This document shows positions 1-8,242 of a stretch of DNA of 64,000 bases, one piece after another (position 1 is the stretch's first letter; each line of letters begins with the position of its first letter). This stretch comes from Catenuloplanes indicus (GTDB lineage Bacteria; Actinomycetota; Actinomycetes; Mycobacteriales; Micromonosporaceae): assembly GCF_030813715.1 (NCBI RefSeq), contig NZ_JAUSUZ010000001.1, forward strand, positions 2,542,001-2,606,000, written 5' to 3'. The notes beneath the pieces are model-generated. The model did no database searches. It was not told where the DNA came from and saw nothing but the letters and a program-made list of their open reading frames with translations. A program made the position numbers and the translations under genes.

Positions 1-651
1 TGCCGGAACGCGCTCTACGTGAACTCGATCCAGGACTACTGGAAGGACGCGCTGCCGCAGCACTTCGGCGAGCAGTACGCCGAGTCCGACACGGTCTTCT
101 TCCAACAGGCGGTCAGCACCGGGTGCGGCAACGCGGACTCCGGCGTAGGCCCGTTCTACTGCCCGGCCGACGACCTGGTGTACATCGACCTCACGTTCTA
201 CCGCCAGCTCGCCGACCAGCTCGGCGCGCCCGGCGAGTTCGCCCAGCCGTACGTGCTGGCCCACGAGTACGGCCACCACGTGCAGGACCTGCTCGGCACG
301 GAGGCGGAGATGCGCCGCGCCCAGCAGCGTGACCCGAACGGCGCAAACCAGCTCTCCGTGATGCTGGAGCTGCAGGCCGACTGCTACGCCGGCGCCTGGG
401 CGAAGAACGCGACCGGCACCGACGACGCGAGCGGCCAGAAGATCTTCAAGAGCATCACCGACCGGGACATCCAGGAGGGCCTGGACACCGCGGCCGCGAT
501 CGGCGACGACACGCTCCAGCAGAAGTCCGGCAACCCGGTCGACGAGGAGGCGTTCACCCACGGCTCGTCCGCGGACCGGCAGAAGTGGTTCCGCACCGGC
601 TACGACAGCGGCGACCCGAAGTCCTGCGACACGTTCGGCAGCGCGATCTAG
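1..651 (+). CDS. Neutral zinc metallopeptidase, 5' end cut by window edge
   Basis: The reading frame is open at base 1, so the N-terminus lies outside the window; a GTG at 19 is in frame but is probably internal. The visible part contains the zinc-binding motif HEYGHH (bases 262-279), in which the two His residues bind zinc and the Glu is the catalytic base. About 35 residues downstream comes LELQADCYAGAWA, whose Glu fits the third zinc ligand. This pairing is characteristic of the putative neutral zinc metallopeptidase (YpfJ-like) family. Such proteins usually have an N-terminal signal or membrane segment, which would be in the missing part. Substrate unknown. Family assignment is firm. Confidence 0.88.
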   Translation, partial: CRNALYVNSIQDYWKDALPQHFGEQYAESDTVFFQQAVSTGCGNADSGVGPFYCPADDLVYIDLTFYRQLADQLGAPGEFAQPYVLAHEYGHHVQDLLGTEAEMRRAQQRDPNGANQLSVMLELQADCYAGAWAKNATGTDDASGQKIFKSITDRDIQEGLDTAAAIGDDTLQQKSGNPVDEEAFTHGSSADRQKWFRTGYDSGDPKSCDTFGSAI

Positions 652-734
652 AACTGGTCGGGTTGCCGACAGAACGAGATCATCAAAGCTCGCATCACAC
701 AGCAGGACGAACCTCCTGTGAAAGGAAGACCGTG

Positions 735-1457
735 ATGCGAGCTCTCCCTCTGGTGACCACCGCACTGACCCTCGCGCTCCTGACCGGCTGCGCCGCCTCC
801 CCGGAGGAGGTGGCGGGTCAGGCGGCCCCGGCCGGCGCCCCCAGCGCGGTGCCGGTCACCACTGCACCGGCCACCCCGTCCCGGCCGGCCGCGTCGGTCA
901 CTCCGCCGGCCACCGCCTCGGCCGTCCCGCCACCCGCCGCCGCGAAGCCTCCGTCGTCGATCCCCGCTCCGGCCAAGAACACCCCGGCGCCGGTGGCCAG
1001 CCCGTTCTTCCCCCAGCCGATCGAATACACCGACTGGCGGAACGCGACGATCCACGGCATGCGGGACGCCGGGGACGCGACCTTCCGCAACGGCACGGCG
1101 ACGTCCGGCTCGACCACCTGCACCATCAATCCCGGCGGGGTACAGCCCGGCTACGGTCACTTCATCGTCGAGGAGCCGGCCAGCGCCGCGGCAACCGGTG
1201 ACGCGGCCGTCCTCGTCGAGTGCGGCAGCGACCGGCGGCAGGCGATCGTCCCGGTACAGTTCGGCTACGACCAGACGACGCTGCACGCGCGGGGGTTCAT
1301 CCAGGCCGACGCGCCCGCCGGATCGAGCCGGATGACCTTCACCCGCCTGCTGATCGACGGCGTCGACATCGTGGCCACGGTCGCACTGCCCGGCGGCGGC
1401 ACGGAGGAGCGCCGGTACCACCACTGGGGCATGGGCAGCGAATGGCGGCAGGTCTAG
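735..1457 (+). CDS. Secreted lipoprotein with Pro/Ala-rich linker
   Basis: A protein of about 240 residues. ATG 735 (or the adjacent GTG 732) is preceded by a purine-rich ribosome site GAAAGGAAG. The N-terminus is a lipoprotein signal: a short positive start, a hydrophobic stretch and the lipobox LLTGC, with Cys about 18 as the lipidated residue. Residues about 20-90 are a Pro/Ala/Thr/Ser-rich low-complexity linker typical of wall-spanning regions. A globular domain follows with two or three cysteines that could form disulfides. The domain is not recognised. Its end overlaps the convergent kinase gene by 4 nt. Likely cell-surface anchored; function unknown. Confidence 0.8.
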   Translation: MRALPLVTTALTLALLTGCAASPEEVAGQAAPAGAPSAVPVTTAPATPSRPAASVTPPATASAVPPPAAAKPPSSIPAPAKNTPAPVASPFFPQPIEYTDWRNATIHGMRDAGDATFRNGTATSGSTTCTINPGGVQPGYGHFIVEEPASAAATGDAAVLVECGSDRRQAIVPVQFGYDQTTLHARGFIQADAPAGSSRMTFTRLLIDGVDIVATVALPGGGTEERRYHHWGMGSEWRQV

Positions 1458-2860
1458 GCGGCGGGTGCGAGCGAGTCGCTGGTGCGTACCCCGCGCAGGA
1501 TTCTCTCGGTGTGGTCGGCGGCGTCGACCTGGCGGATCTGGACGTAGACGCCGTAGTCGCCGGCCGCCGGCGTGATCAGTGCCTCGGTGAAGGAGATCGT
1601 GGTGCCACCGCAGCCGGTCCAGCGCTTCACGGTGACGGATCCGTCGCCCAGGCGGCGGATCCGGGCCGGTTCCGCCGCGCAGCCGGAGTGGTCCGGCAGC
1701 GCCGGGCGGCCCTCGCGCAACGCCCGGCTCGCACCGGCGAACACGCCGGGGACCGCACTCGCCGGGTCGGACCACGCGGTCAGGTCCGCGCCGACGACCA
1801 GGCCGGGCGCGCGGCCGGGCGGCAGGTTGATCGTGGCCGGGTTCCAGCCGGTGGTGCGCACCTGCGTGGCCCAGGCGGCCGGCACCGTGACCGAGACGCC
1901 GCCGGAGGCGTCGGTGACCGTGACCCACCGGGGCCGCGGCGGCGACCCGGTGTCCGCGACGGCACCGGTGGCCAGCGCCGCAGCGGCCAGCACGAACCCG
2001 GTCGCGACCCGCAGCGCCCGCACCACGGGCCGCACCGGGCGTGGCGCCGCGGCCGTGACCAGCGCGTCGGCGAACGCGGCCGCGGACGGCCACCGCCGCG
2101 CCGGATCGGTCTGCACCGCCCGCAGCACCACACCGTCCACCGCGGACGGAACACCCGGCCGGAGCTTCGACGGCCGCACCACCGGCGTCGCGGCAGCGGC
2201 CGCGACCGCCTGGACCGACTCGGGAAGACTCGGAGGACGCCCGGTGAGCATGTGGTAGGCCAGCGCGCCGAGCGCGTAGACGTCCGCGCGCGCGTCCAGC
2301 CCGGCACCGAGCCGGGCCTGCTCCGGAGCCATGTAGCCGGGCGACCCGGCGATCACGGTGAACGCGGAGCCGTGCGCCAGCGCCTTCGCCAGGCCCAGGT
2401 CGCCGACCACCACCCGCTCCGCGCCGGGCTCGCCGGTGAAGAGCACGTTGGACGGTTTCAGGTCCCGGTGCAGGACGCCCAGGTCGTGCAGCACGGCCAC
2501 CCCCCGGGCGAGGTCGGACGCGACGCGCAGCGCGTCGCGCACCGGCATCGGGCCGCGCTCGAGCCGTTCCGCGAGCGTGCCGCCGGTCGCGTAGGTCATC
2601 ACCAGGTAAGGGCGGCCGTCGTCCAACTCGCCCACGTCCAGCACGCGGATCAGCCGGTCCGACTCGGCACGGCGCATGATCCGCGCTTCCTCGGTGAACC
2701 GGGCCCGCACGTCCGCGTGGTGGGTCCAGTTCTCCGCCAGCACCTTCACCGCGACCGACGACCGCAGGCTCTCGTCGTCGGCGAGCCACACCGTGGCGAA
2801 CGCACCCGATCCGAGTAAGCGGCGAACGTGGTAACGACCTATCCGGTCGGGCACTGGCAC
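1454..2860 (-). CDS. Membrane-anchored serine/threonine protein kinase
   Basis: A 468-residue Hanks-type kinase of the actinobacterial PknB-like superfamily. Glycine loop GSGAFATV at 17-24, ATP-anchoring Lys39, catalytic loop HRDLKPSN at 131-138, a DLG (not DFG) metal-binding triad at 154-156 and APE at 178-180. The C-lobe ends near 275, followed by a basic segment, one transmembrane helix (about 283-303) and an extracellular domain of about 165 residues without PASTA repeats. Start is GTG 2860; AGGAGG lies 14 nt upstream, and a TATAGT hexamer between them could be a -10 box giving a near-leaderless message. Divergent from an ECF sigma gene with only 28 bp between starts, so the two are probably co-regulated. 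Confidence 0.9.
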   Translation of the reverse strand: MPVPDRIGRYHVRRLLGSGAFATVWLADDESLRSSVAVKVLAENWTHHADVRARFTEEARIMRRAESDRLIRVLDVGELDDGRPYLVMTYATGGTLAERLERGPMPVRDALRVASDLARGVAVLHDLGVLHRDLKPSNVLFTGEPGAERVVVGDLGLAKALAHGSAFTVIAGSPGYMAPEQARLGAGLDARADVYALGALAYHMLTGRPPSLPESVQAVAAAAATPVVRPSKLRPGVPSAVDGVVLRAVQTDPARRWPSAAAFADALVTAAAPRPVRPVVRALRVATGFVLAAAALATGAVADTGSPPRPRWVTVTDASGGVSVTVPAAWATQVRTTGWNPATINLPPGRAPGLVVGADLTAWSDPASAVPGVFAGASRALREGRPALPDHSGCAAEPARIRRLGDGSVTVKRWTGCGGTTISFTEALITPAAGDYGVYVQIRQVDAADHTERILRGVRTSDSLAPAA

Positions 2861-2888
2861 AGCCGTACTATAAGCCTCCTTTCGAGAA

Positions 2889-3455
2889 ATGGATCTCCCC
2901 CACATGACACCCGGCCCGGACCTCGACACCCTCGCCCGGAACGCGTCGGCCGGCGACGCCGCGGCGCTGCATGAACTGCTGACCCGCATCCGGCCCGACG
3001 TGATCCGCCACTGTGCACGGTTCCTGCCGTGCGCGCAGGACGCGGAGGAGGCGGCGCAGGACGCGCTGCTGCAGGTGACCCGGCACATCAACCGGTTCGA
3101 GGGCCGGGCGAAGTTCTCCACCTGGCTGCACACGGTGGTGGCGAACTGCGCGCGGCAGACGTACCGCACGCTGAAACGGCGGGCGGCCGAGCGCGCGGAC
3201 GCGGACCTGCCGGTGCACCTGCCGGACCCGCGCACCACCAGCGTGATCGCCGGTTCCCGGCTGGACCTGCTGGACGCGCTGGAACGGCTGGAGGCGGACC
3301 GGCCGAACCTGGTGGCGGCGCTGGTGCTCCGCGATCTGTCCCAGCTGGACTACGAGGAGATCGCGGAGCAGCTGGCGCTCCCGGTCGGCACCGTCAAGTC
3401 CCAGGTGCACCGCGCCCGGCAGCACGTCCGCGCCTCACTGGCCGGAGAGCGTTGA
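2889..3455 (+). CDS. ECF-type RNA polymerase sigma factor
   Basis: A protein of 188 residues (183 if the second ATG at 2904 is used). Region 2 is visible as CARFLPCAQDAEEAAQDALL followed by the helix around FEGRAKFSTWLHTVVANCA, typical of sigma-70 region 2.3-2.4. Region 4 is the C-terminal helix-turn-helix LDYEEIAEQLALPVGTVKSQ. There is no extra C-terminal domain and no adjacent anti-sigma gene on this strand. It is transcribed divergently from the Ser/Thr kinase at 1454-2860. Phospho-signalling from kinase to sigma factor is a plausible but untested link. The promoter set it serves is unknown. Confidence 0.9.
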   Translation: MDLPHMTPGPDLDTLARNASAGDAAALHELLTRIRPDVIRHCARFLPCAQDAEEAAQDALLQVTRHINRFEGRAKFSTWLHTVVANCARQTYRTLKRRAAERADADLPVHLPDPRTTSVIAGSRLDLLDALERLEADRPNLVAALVLRDLSQLDYEEIAEQLALPVGTVKSQVHRARQHVRASLAGER

Positions 3456-3489
3456 GAGACACTGGCCGGGGCGGCAGCGGGGCGCCCGG

Positions 3490-4155
3490 TCAGCCGGGTG
3501 GGTGGCCACCTTCCAGAATCAGGATCGAGACCGCGCGGGCCTCGGGAAGCGCGGCCTCCAGGACGGCCTGACGGGGCTCGGGCACGTCCAGGAAGCGCTC
3601 GGCCCGCAGCTCCAGCAGCGGGGCCAGGCGGCGGTCGGCGAGGATCGCGTCGACCGCGGCCCGGTCGCCGCCCGTCACCAGCGTGGTCAGCTCCGTCGCG
3701 CGGGGCAGCAGCAGGCGGACCGCGATGTCGGCGGCGCCACCGGCCGCGGCCTTGGCCTGGTTGTCCCGGCGCCGGGCGAAGCGCTGCTGGGACCAGCCAC
3801 CGGCCGCGGTCCGGGACTGCACGTAGCTGCGGTCCACCTTCGACTCGCGCAACTCGGCGCCGGCCGCCCAGCCGACCGCGACCGCGGACTTGCGTGCCAG
3901 CAGCAGCCCGAGTGGGCGGGGCGCGACCGCGGCGGCCAGGAACGACTCCGGGTCGCCGGTCAACGGCGCACCGGGCGGCGCGTGCAGTTCCGCGATCGCG
4001 CCGTCCGGTGCCTCCAGGCGCATCGCGTACCCCCGCATGGTGGTCCGGGGTTGTCCGTGCCGGGCCGTGAAGTTGTCGAGCCAGCGGGTCAGGCGGCCGG
4101 GGACGACCTCGACCCGGCGGCCGCCGCCCGCGGCCGGTCGCGCGCGCATGCCCAC
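3490..4155 (-). CDS. acVLRF1-type peptidyl-tRNA hydrolase (Vms1-like release factor)
   Basis: About 220 residues, matching the actinobacterial acVLRF1 family of Vms1/ANKZF1-like release factors, which hydrolyse peptidyl-tRNA on stalled or split large ribosomal subunits. The diagnostic loop GGWSQQRF with the following Arg/Lys-rich helix FARRRDNQAK is present near residues 117-130; the Gln there corresponds to the catalytic Gln of the family. Start is GTG 4155 or ATG 4149; neither has a well-placed ribosome site, and the AGGAGG at 4175-4180 lies inside the end of the upstream sigma gene, whose stop is 11 nt away, so translational coupling is likely. Family assignment is strong; the role in ribosome rescue comes from the family. 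Confidence 0.85.
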   Translation of the reverse strand: MGMRARPAAGGGRRVEVVPGRLTRWLDNFTARHGQPRTTMRGYAMRLEAPDGAIAELHAPPGAPLTGDPESFLAAAVAPRPLGLLLARKSAVAVGWAAGAELRESKVDRSYVQSRTAAGGWSQQRFARRRDNQAKAAAGGAADIAVRLLLPRATELTTLVTGGDRAAVDAILADRRLAPLLELRAERFLDVPEPRQAVLEAALPEARAVSILILEGGHPPG

Positions 4156-4166
4156 AGCGTAATGGG

Positions 4167-4802
4167 CTAGTCGGCCTCCTCCAGCAGCAGCGCGCGGTGG
4201 TCGCCGAGGAGCCGGCGCAGGCGTTGCAGGCAGCGCTTGCTCTGCGACTTCACGACCGTGGTGGAGACGCCCATCACCTCGGCGACGGTCTCCACGCTGT
4301 GGTCCTCCCAGTAGCGGAGCACGACGATCGCGCGGTCCCGCTCCGGCAGCGTGCCGAGCGCCTCCAGCAGCGTCATCCGCAGCTCCGGGCCGGCGTCCGG
4401 GGCCGGTGAGTCGAGGTGGTCGCCGGTCGCGATGCCGACGAACTCGCGGCCGCCCCTGCGCCGGTGGTCGAAGAGCGCGTTCATCAGCACCTTGTGGCTG
4501 TACGCCTCGACGTTGACGGTGCCGTGTATCCGGTTCCACGACACGTACATCTTGGTGAGCGTGATCTGCGTCAGGTCCTGGGCGAGGTGCCAGTCGCGGC
4601 ACATCAGGAACGCGGTACGCCGCAGCCGCTCCGCCATCGCCTGGGCGAACTCGACGTACTCGTCCTCCTGGTCCTGGCGCGCGGCCCGGGCTCGCCCGGT
4701 GCGCAGCAGACGCCGCGTGCCGGACTCGGACGACGGCTGGGGCGGAGCGGAGGGGGCCACGGCCGGCGCCGCCAGGGCGTAGTTGCCGGGAACGCTGGTC
4801 AC
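4167..4802 (-). CDS. SigE-family ECF RNA polymerase sigma factor
   Basis: A 211-residue sigma factor of the actinomycete SigE family. An Ala/Pro-rich N-terminal tail of about 45 residues precedes region 2 (FAQAMAERLRRTAFLMCRD, then DLTQITLTKMYVSWNRI). Region 4 ends with the helix-turn-helix SVETVAEVMGVSTTVVKSQ. Start GTG 4802 follows directly after the stop of the upstream membrane protein (TGA then GTG with no gap), and GGAGG in that gene's last codons is its ribosome site. Sigma and membrane protein therefore form one translational unit, the usual layout for a sigma factor with a membrane regulator. Target promoters unknown. Confidence 0.9.
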   Translation of the reverse strand: MTSVPGNYALAAPAVAPSAPPQPSSESGTRRLLRTGRARAARQDQEDEYVEFAQAMAERLRRTAFLMCRDWHLAQDLTQITLTKMYVSWNRIHGTVNVEAYSHKVLMNALFDHRRRGGREFVGIATGDHLDSPAPDAGPELRMTLLEALGTLPERDRAIVVLRYWEDHSVETVAEVMGVSTTVVKSQSKRCLQRLRRLLGDHRALLLEEAD

Positions 4803-5837
4803 TCAGCCTCCAACAATCGTGTCGAGCTTGTTCAGATCGACTTTGCTCGACTTGACCAGTTCGATCGGCATCTCCGGTCCCCACTGCGGGTTCAGCACCA
4901 CGGTGACCGCCTCCTGCAACGTCAGCGCGACCTGGCCGGGCGGGTTCTGCCGGCCGTCCCACATCAGGCAGTCGCCGAGCATCAGGGACACCACCACGCC
5001 GTCCGCGCGGTACAGCGAGACGGTCTGGTAGAGCGTGCACTCGTCCGGGTTGTTCTCCACCACCAGCAGCCCGGTGCCGGGGATGTTGACGCAGGACCGC
5101 ATGGCCACGCACATCCGCGACGCCAGCCCGGACGTCGTCTTCTCCGGCCCGGCGACGTAGAGACGGATCATGCCGAAGCCGTCGCCGCGGTCCAGGTACA
5201 TCTGCACGTAGGTGGACCCGGCCGGATCGTCGGGGGTCTCCCGGTAGGCCAGCCCGCCGATCGCGCCCTTCGGGATCAGCGAGGCGAGCAGTTCCAGCGC
5301 GGCCGTCGGCGTGGTGCGGACGAGCCCCTGCTCGGTGACGGGCACCCCGGCCGGCGCGGTCAGGTCGATGCCGCGCAGCGCGCCGGTGCAGTCGACCATC
5401 CAGAGGCCGCCGCTGCCCCACCCGTCGTCCGCCTGCCCCTGGCCGGTGCCGCCGGTCTGGGCGACGCCGGTGCCGGGGAGCGGGCCGGGGTCGCCGTCCG
5501 GCGTGACGGCGCTCGCGGTCGGTGTGGTGCACCGCGCCGGTGCCGCCTGCTCGGGCTCGGCCGCCGGAATCGCCTGCGCCGACGCGGCGGCCCCGGTCAG
5601 CGCCGGCGAGGACCCCGCGGAGGGTGGCCGGGTGGAGCCGGTCGGTGTGCCCAGCGCGACGAGTCCCGCGACGGCGAGCACGGCGGCCGCGGTACCGCCG
5701 CCGGCACCGGCGAACCACCGGCGCCGGCGGCGGACGCGTCGCCCCGAGTCGACGGACACCCGCACCACGTCGCCGAGCGGTGGTGGCGTCTCGCCGGCGA
5801 GCTCCTCCTCGAGGAGCCGGCGTAGTTCATGAGTCAC
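4803..5837 (-). CDS. Single-pass membrane protein, probable partner of the SigE-type sigma factor
   Basis: A 344-residue protein. The cytoplasmic N-terminus (about 45 residues, THELRRLLEEELAGE) ends in an RRVRRRRRW stop-transfer cluster, followed by one transmembrane helix (AGGGTAAAVLAVAGLVALG). The extracytoplasmic part of about 270 residues starts with a Thr/Ser/Pro/Ala-rich linker and continues into a folded domain with several Cys residues. Start is GTG 5837, with a GGAAGAGGGA ribosome site. The topology is that of a membrane anti-sigma factor, and the gene is fused translationally to the SigE-type sigma. However, I see no HxxxCxxC zinc motif, so the anti-sigma role is inferred from context only. 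Confidence 0.75.
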   Translation of the reverse strand: MTHELRRLLEEELAGETPPPLGDVVRVSVDSGRRVRRRRRWFAGAGGGTAAAVLAVAGLVALGTPTGSTRPPSAGSSPALTGAAASAQAIPAAEPEQAAPARCTTPTASAVTPDGDPGPLPGTGVAQTGGTGQGQADDGWGSGGLWMVDCTGALRGIDLTAPAGVPVTEQGLVRTTPTAALELLASLIPKGAIGGLAYRETPDDPAGSTYVQMYLDRGDGFGMIRLYVAGPEKTTSGLASRMCVAMRSCVNIPGTGLLVVENNPDECTLYQTVSLYRADGVVVSLMLGDCLMWDGRQNPPGQVALTLQEAVTVVLNPQWGPEMPIELVKSSKVDLNKLDTIVGG

Positions 5838-5907
5838 AGCGGTGTTTCCCTCTTCCGGCCGACGCCATGAAGACTCCGCGGACGCCGGTTCGGTGACACA
5901 ATGCCGC

Positions 5908-6564
5908 ATGGACGTCGTCGATCGGTTGACGATCACCTACCGTGCGGCCGCGGACCCGGTGCGTGCGGAGGCGATGAGCGCGTACATGCGCGGCCGCTTC
6001 CCGTTCCTCGGCATTTCCACGCCGCGCCGGCGGGCGCTGGACCGTTCGGTGCTGCCCTCGGTCTCCGCGGCCGACGCGCCGCTGGTCGCCGAGCGGGTCT
6101 GGGAGCTGCCGGAGCGGGAGTACCAGCACTTCGGGGCGGACCTGCTGCGCCGGCACGCGCCGCGGTCACCGGTCACGCTGCTGCCGGTGGTGCGGCACCT
6201 GATCACCACGAAGTCCTGGTGGGACACGGTCGACACGCTGGCCACCCGGGTCGTCGGCCCGCTCGGCGCCACGCACGCGACGGTCCGCGACGAGATGGAC
6301 GAGTGGATCACCGACCCGGACGTGTGGGTGATCCGGACCGCGCTGCTGCACCAGCTGCACTACGGCGCGGACACGGTGACCGAGCGGCTGTTCGCGTACT
6401 GCCTGCGCCAGGCCGGGCACCCGGACTTCTTCGTCCGCAAGGCGATCGGCTGGGCGCTGCGGCACTACGCCCGGACCGCGCCGGAGGAGGTGCGTGCGTT
6501 CGTCACCGCTCACGCGGACGTGCTGTCGCCGCTCTCCGCCCGGGAGGCGCTCAAGAACCTGTGA
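5908..6564 (+). CDS. DNA alkylation repair protein (AlkD-like HEAT-repeat glycosylase)
   Basis: A protein of 218 residues from ATG 5908 (in-frame GTG 5893 is an alternative). The sequence shows the AlkD/DNA_alkylation family pattern: an N-terminal AYMRGRFPFLGISTPRRR, then helical repeats containing EREYQHFGADLL, TKSWWDTVDTLA and PDFFVRKAIGWALRHYA. The family excises N3- and N7-alkylated purines from DNA without base flipping; the Trp-Trp-Asp within the TKSWWDTVD segment corresponds to the active-site WxxD region. The last 55 nt overlap the end of the convergent FAD-enzyme gene. Transcribed divergently from the sigma/membrane-protein operon (starts 70 bp apart). Assignment strong. Confidence 0.9.
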   Translation: MDVVDRLTITYRAAADPVRAEAMSAYMRGRFPFLGISTPRRRALDRSVLPSVSAADAPLVAERVWELPEREYQHFGADLLRRHAPRSPVTLLPVVRHLITTKSWWDTVDTLATRVVGPLGATHATVRDEMDEWITDPDVWVIRTALLHQLHYGADTVTERLFAYCLRQAGHPDFFVRKAIGWALRHYARTAPEEVRAFVTAHADVLSPLSAREALKNL

Positions 6565-7994
6565 CCCGCCCGCAGGATCAGACGATCAGGACGCACCACG
6601 AGGGTACGTCCGGGGCGTACCCATGCGGTCAAGGTCTTCGTCTCGTCCGTGACGTCGGTCGTCAGGTCGATCACCGGCGCGTCCAGCGCCGCCCCGAGCT
6701 CCGCCGTGCGCCGCCCCGGTGCCGTGGTGAGGATCGCGAAGCCCGGGCCGAGCACGTCGTCGAGCAGCACGTCGCGGCCCCGGTGACGGACCCGCGGCTG
6801 CGGCAGGACACGGCCGGTCGGCGGGCGGCTCCACCACGGGCGCAGCTCGCTCGGCCCGACCAGCGGCGCGATGCCGCGCAGACCGGCCGCGGTGAACCCG
6901 GGCACCCGCACGGCCGCGGCCAGCACGGCCCGGCGTACCGCCGCGGCGCCGTCCTGTCCCCCGGTCATCGCGGCGCCGAGCAGCCGGGCCACCTGGATCA
7001 GGCGCAGCGCGGGCCGGCGGCGCTCCCGCTGGTACGTGTCGAGCAGCGCCTCACCGGCCCGCCCGGACAAGACCATCTCCAGCTTCCACGCCAGGTTCGC
7101 CGCGTCGCGCAGTCCCGCGCCCAGCCCCTGCCCGATGAACGGCGGCGTCTCGTGCGCGGCGTCGCCGAGCAGGAAGACACGGCCGTGCCGCCATCGATCC
7201 GCGATCCGCGCCCGGAACGTGTACCCGGTCCGCCGCCGGATCTCCACGGCCGCGCCACCGGTCCACGGCGCGAGCAGCGCGCCGAGATCCGGCCCGTCCG
7301 CCGTCTCGCCCGGCAGCAGCCGGAACTCCCATCGGTAGCGGTCCGCGCCGATCTGCATGAACGTGGCCGCGCGACGCGGGTCGCTGACCTGGTGCACGCC
7401 GGCCCAATGCCCGAGATCGCGCTCGCTGACCGCGTCCACGACCAGCCAGTCCTCGCTGTAACCGAGATCGGTGCTGCGGGTGCCGAGCAGCGTGCGGACC
7501 GTGGAGTTCGCGCCGTCGCAGGCGAGGATGGCGTCCGTTTCGAGGCGGTAAGTGCCTGTGGGCGTGCGGAGGGTGGCGTGCCGGCCCGCCGGGTCGAGCG
7601 CGATCAGCTCGGTTCCGGTGCGCAGCTCCGCGTGCGGCAGCGCGGACAGGCGGTCCCGCAGCAGGGCGTCCAGCGCGGGCTGGTCGAACATGTTGGCCTG
7701 CGGCCAGCCGTGCAGACCGACCGGCCTGTCCCGCCGGAACTCGGCCAGCGTACGCAGCCGCCCGTCCACGATCCGCAGGCCGAGCGCGGGGCGGCTGATC
7801 CCACTGAAGGCGTCGGCGACGCCCGCCCACTGCAGGATCCGGTGCCCCTCGTCGTCGAGGTGGACCGCGCGGGGCAGTGGGTACGGCTCGCGGTGCCGCT
7901 CGGCGACGATCACCGGCACGCCGCGCTGGGCGAGCAGAATCGCCGCCGTCAGCCCGGTGGGGCCCGCGCCTACTACCAGCACCGTCACGCTCAT
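6510..7994 (-). CDS. FAD-dependent aromatic hydroxylase (PheA/MhpA-like monooxygenase)
   Basis: A 494-residue group A flavoprotein monooxygenase. The FAD-binding Rossmann motif GAGPTG is at 9-14, the second NAD(P)H/FAD motif DGANSTVR at 160-167, and the third flavin motif GDAAHETPPFIGQG at 277-290, as in phenol and 3-(3-hydroxyphenyl)propionate hydroxylases. The C-terminal thioredoxin-like domain seen in longer members is reduced to about 120 residues. Start ATG 7994. The gene stands alone, with no ring-cleavage partners beside it, so the substrate (an aromatic or polyketide ring) cannot be inferred. Its 3' end overlaps the convergent AlkD-like gene by 55 nt. Confidence 0.85.
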   Translation of the reverse strand: MSVTVLVVGAGPTGLTAAILLAQRGVPVIVAERHREPYPLPRAVHLDDEGHRILQWAGVADAFSGISRPALGLRIVDGRLRTLAEFRRDRPVGLHGWPQANMFDQPALDALLRDRLSALPHAELRTGTELIALDPAGRHATLRTPTGTYRLETDAILACDGANSTVRTLLGTRSTDLGYSEDWLVVDAVSERDLGHWAGVHQVSDPRRAATFMQIGADRYRWEFRLLPGETADGPDLGALLAPWTGGAAVEIRRRTGYTFRARIADRWRHGRVFLLGDAAHETPPFIGQGLGAGLRDAANLAWKLEMVLSGRAGEALLDTYQRERRRPALRLIQVARLLGAAMTGGQDGAAAVRRAVLAAAVRVPGFTAAGLRGIAPLVGPSELRPWWSRPPTGRVLPQPRVRHRGRDVLLDDVLGPGFAILTTAPGRRTAELGAALDAPVIDLTTDVTDETKTLTAWVRPGRTLVVRPDRLILRAGHRFLSASRAESGDSTSA

Positions 7995-8152
7995 ATCCAA
8001 CCGCAGACTCGCCGGGTGCGCTCGCCGCGCGACCTGCGGAACAGTTCGCGGGTCGCGCGGGCGACGATGACGCGGCCGGGAAGCCGGGAGCCGGCGGGAA
8101 GCCGCGCCCCGGAGGCAAGCGCGACCCGCCAGCAAGCGCGGCCCTGCGGCAA

Positions 8153-8188
8153 GCCGCGACCCGCCAGCGAGCCGCGACCCGCCAGCGA
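8153..8188. repeat. Two exact tandem copies of an 18-bp GC-rich unit
   Basis: The unit gccgcgacccgccagcga occurs at 8153-8170 and 8171-8188. Degenerate copies (gcgacccgccagcaa) lie just upstream from about 8121. The repeat sits in the 248-bp region between the starts/ends of the FAD hydroxylase gene (start 7994) and the LysE-type gene (end 8243). No ORF or hairpin with a T tract explains it. It looks like slippage-derived low-complexity DNA. Confidence 0.7.
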
Positions 8189-8242
8189 GCCGGGAGCCGG
8201 CGCGCAACCAAGCGCCGCCGCGGTGCGGCAGTGCGGCGGTGG

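Noticed and set aside
2861-3238. Longer N-terminus for the kinase
   Set aside because: The extra part lies opposite the ECF sigma gene and is Arg/Ser-rich without similarity to kinases; the glycine loop starts right after GTG 2860.
8153-8188. Possible CRISPR array
   Set aside because: Contiguous 18-bp copies without spacers; the 62061-62111 repeat is likewise a tandem coding repeat.
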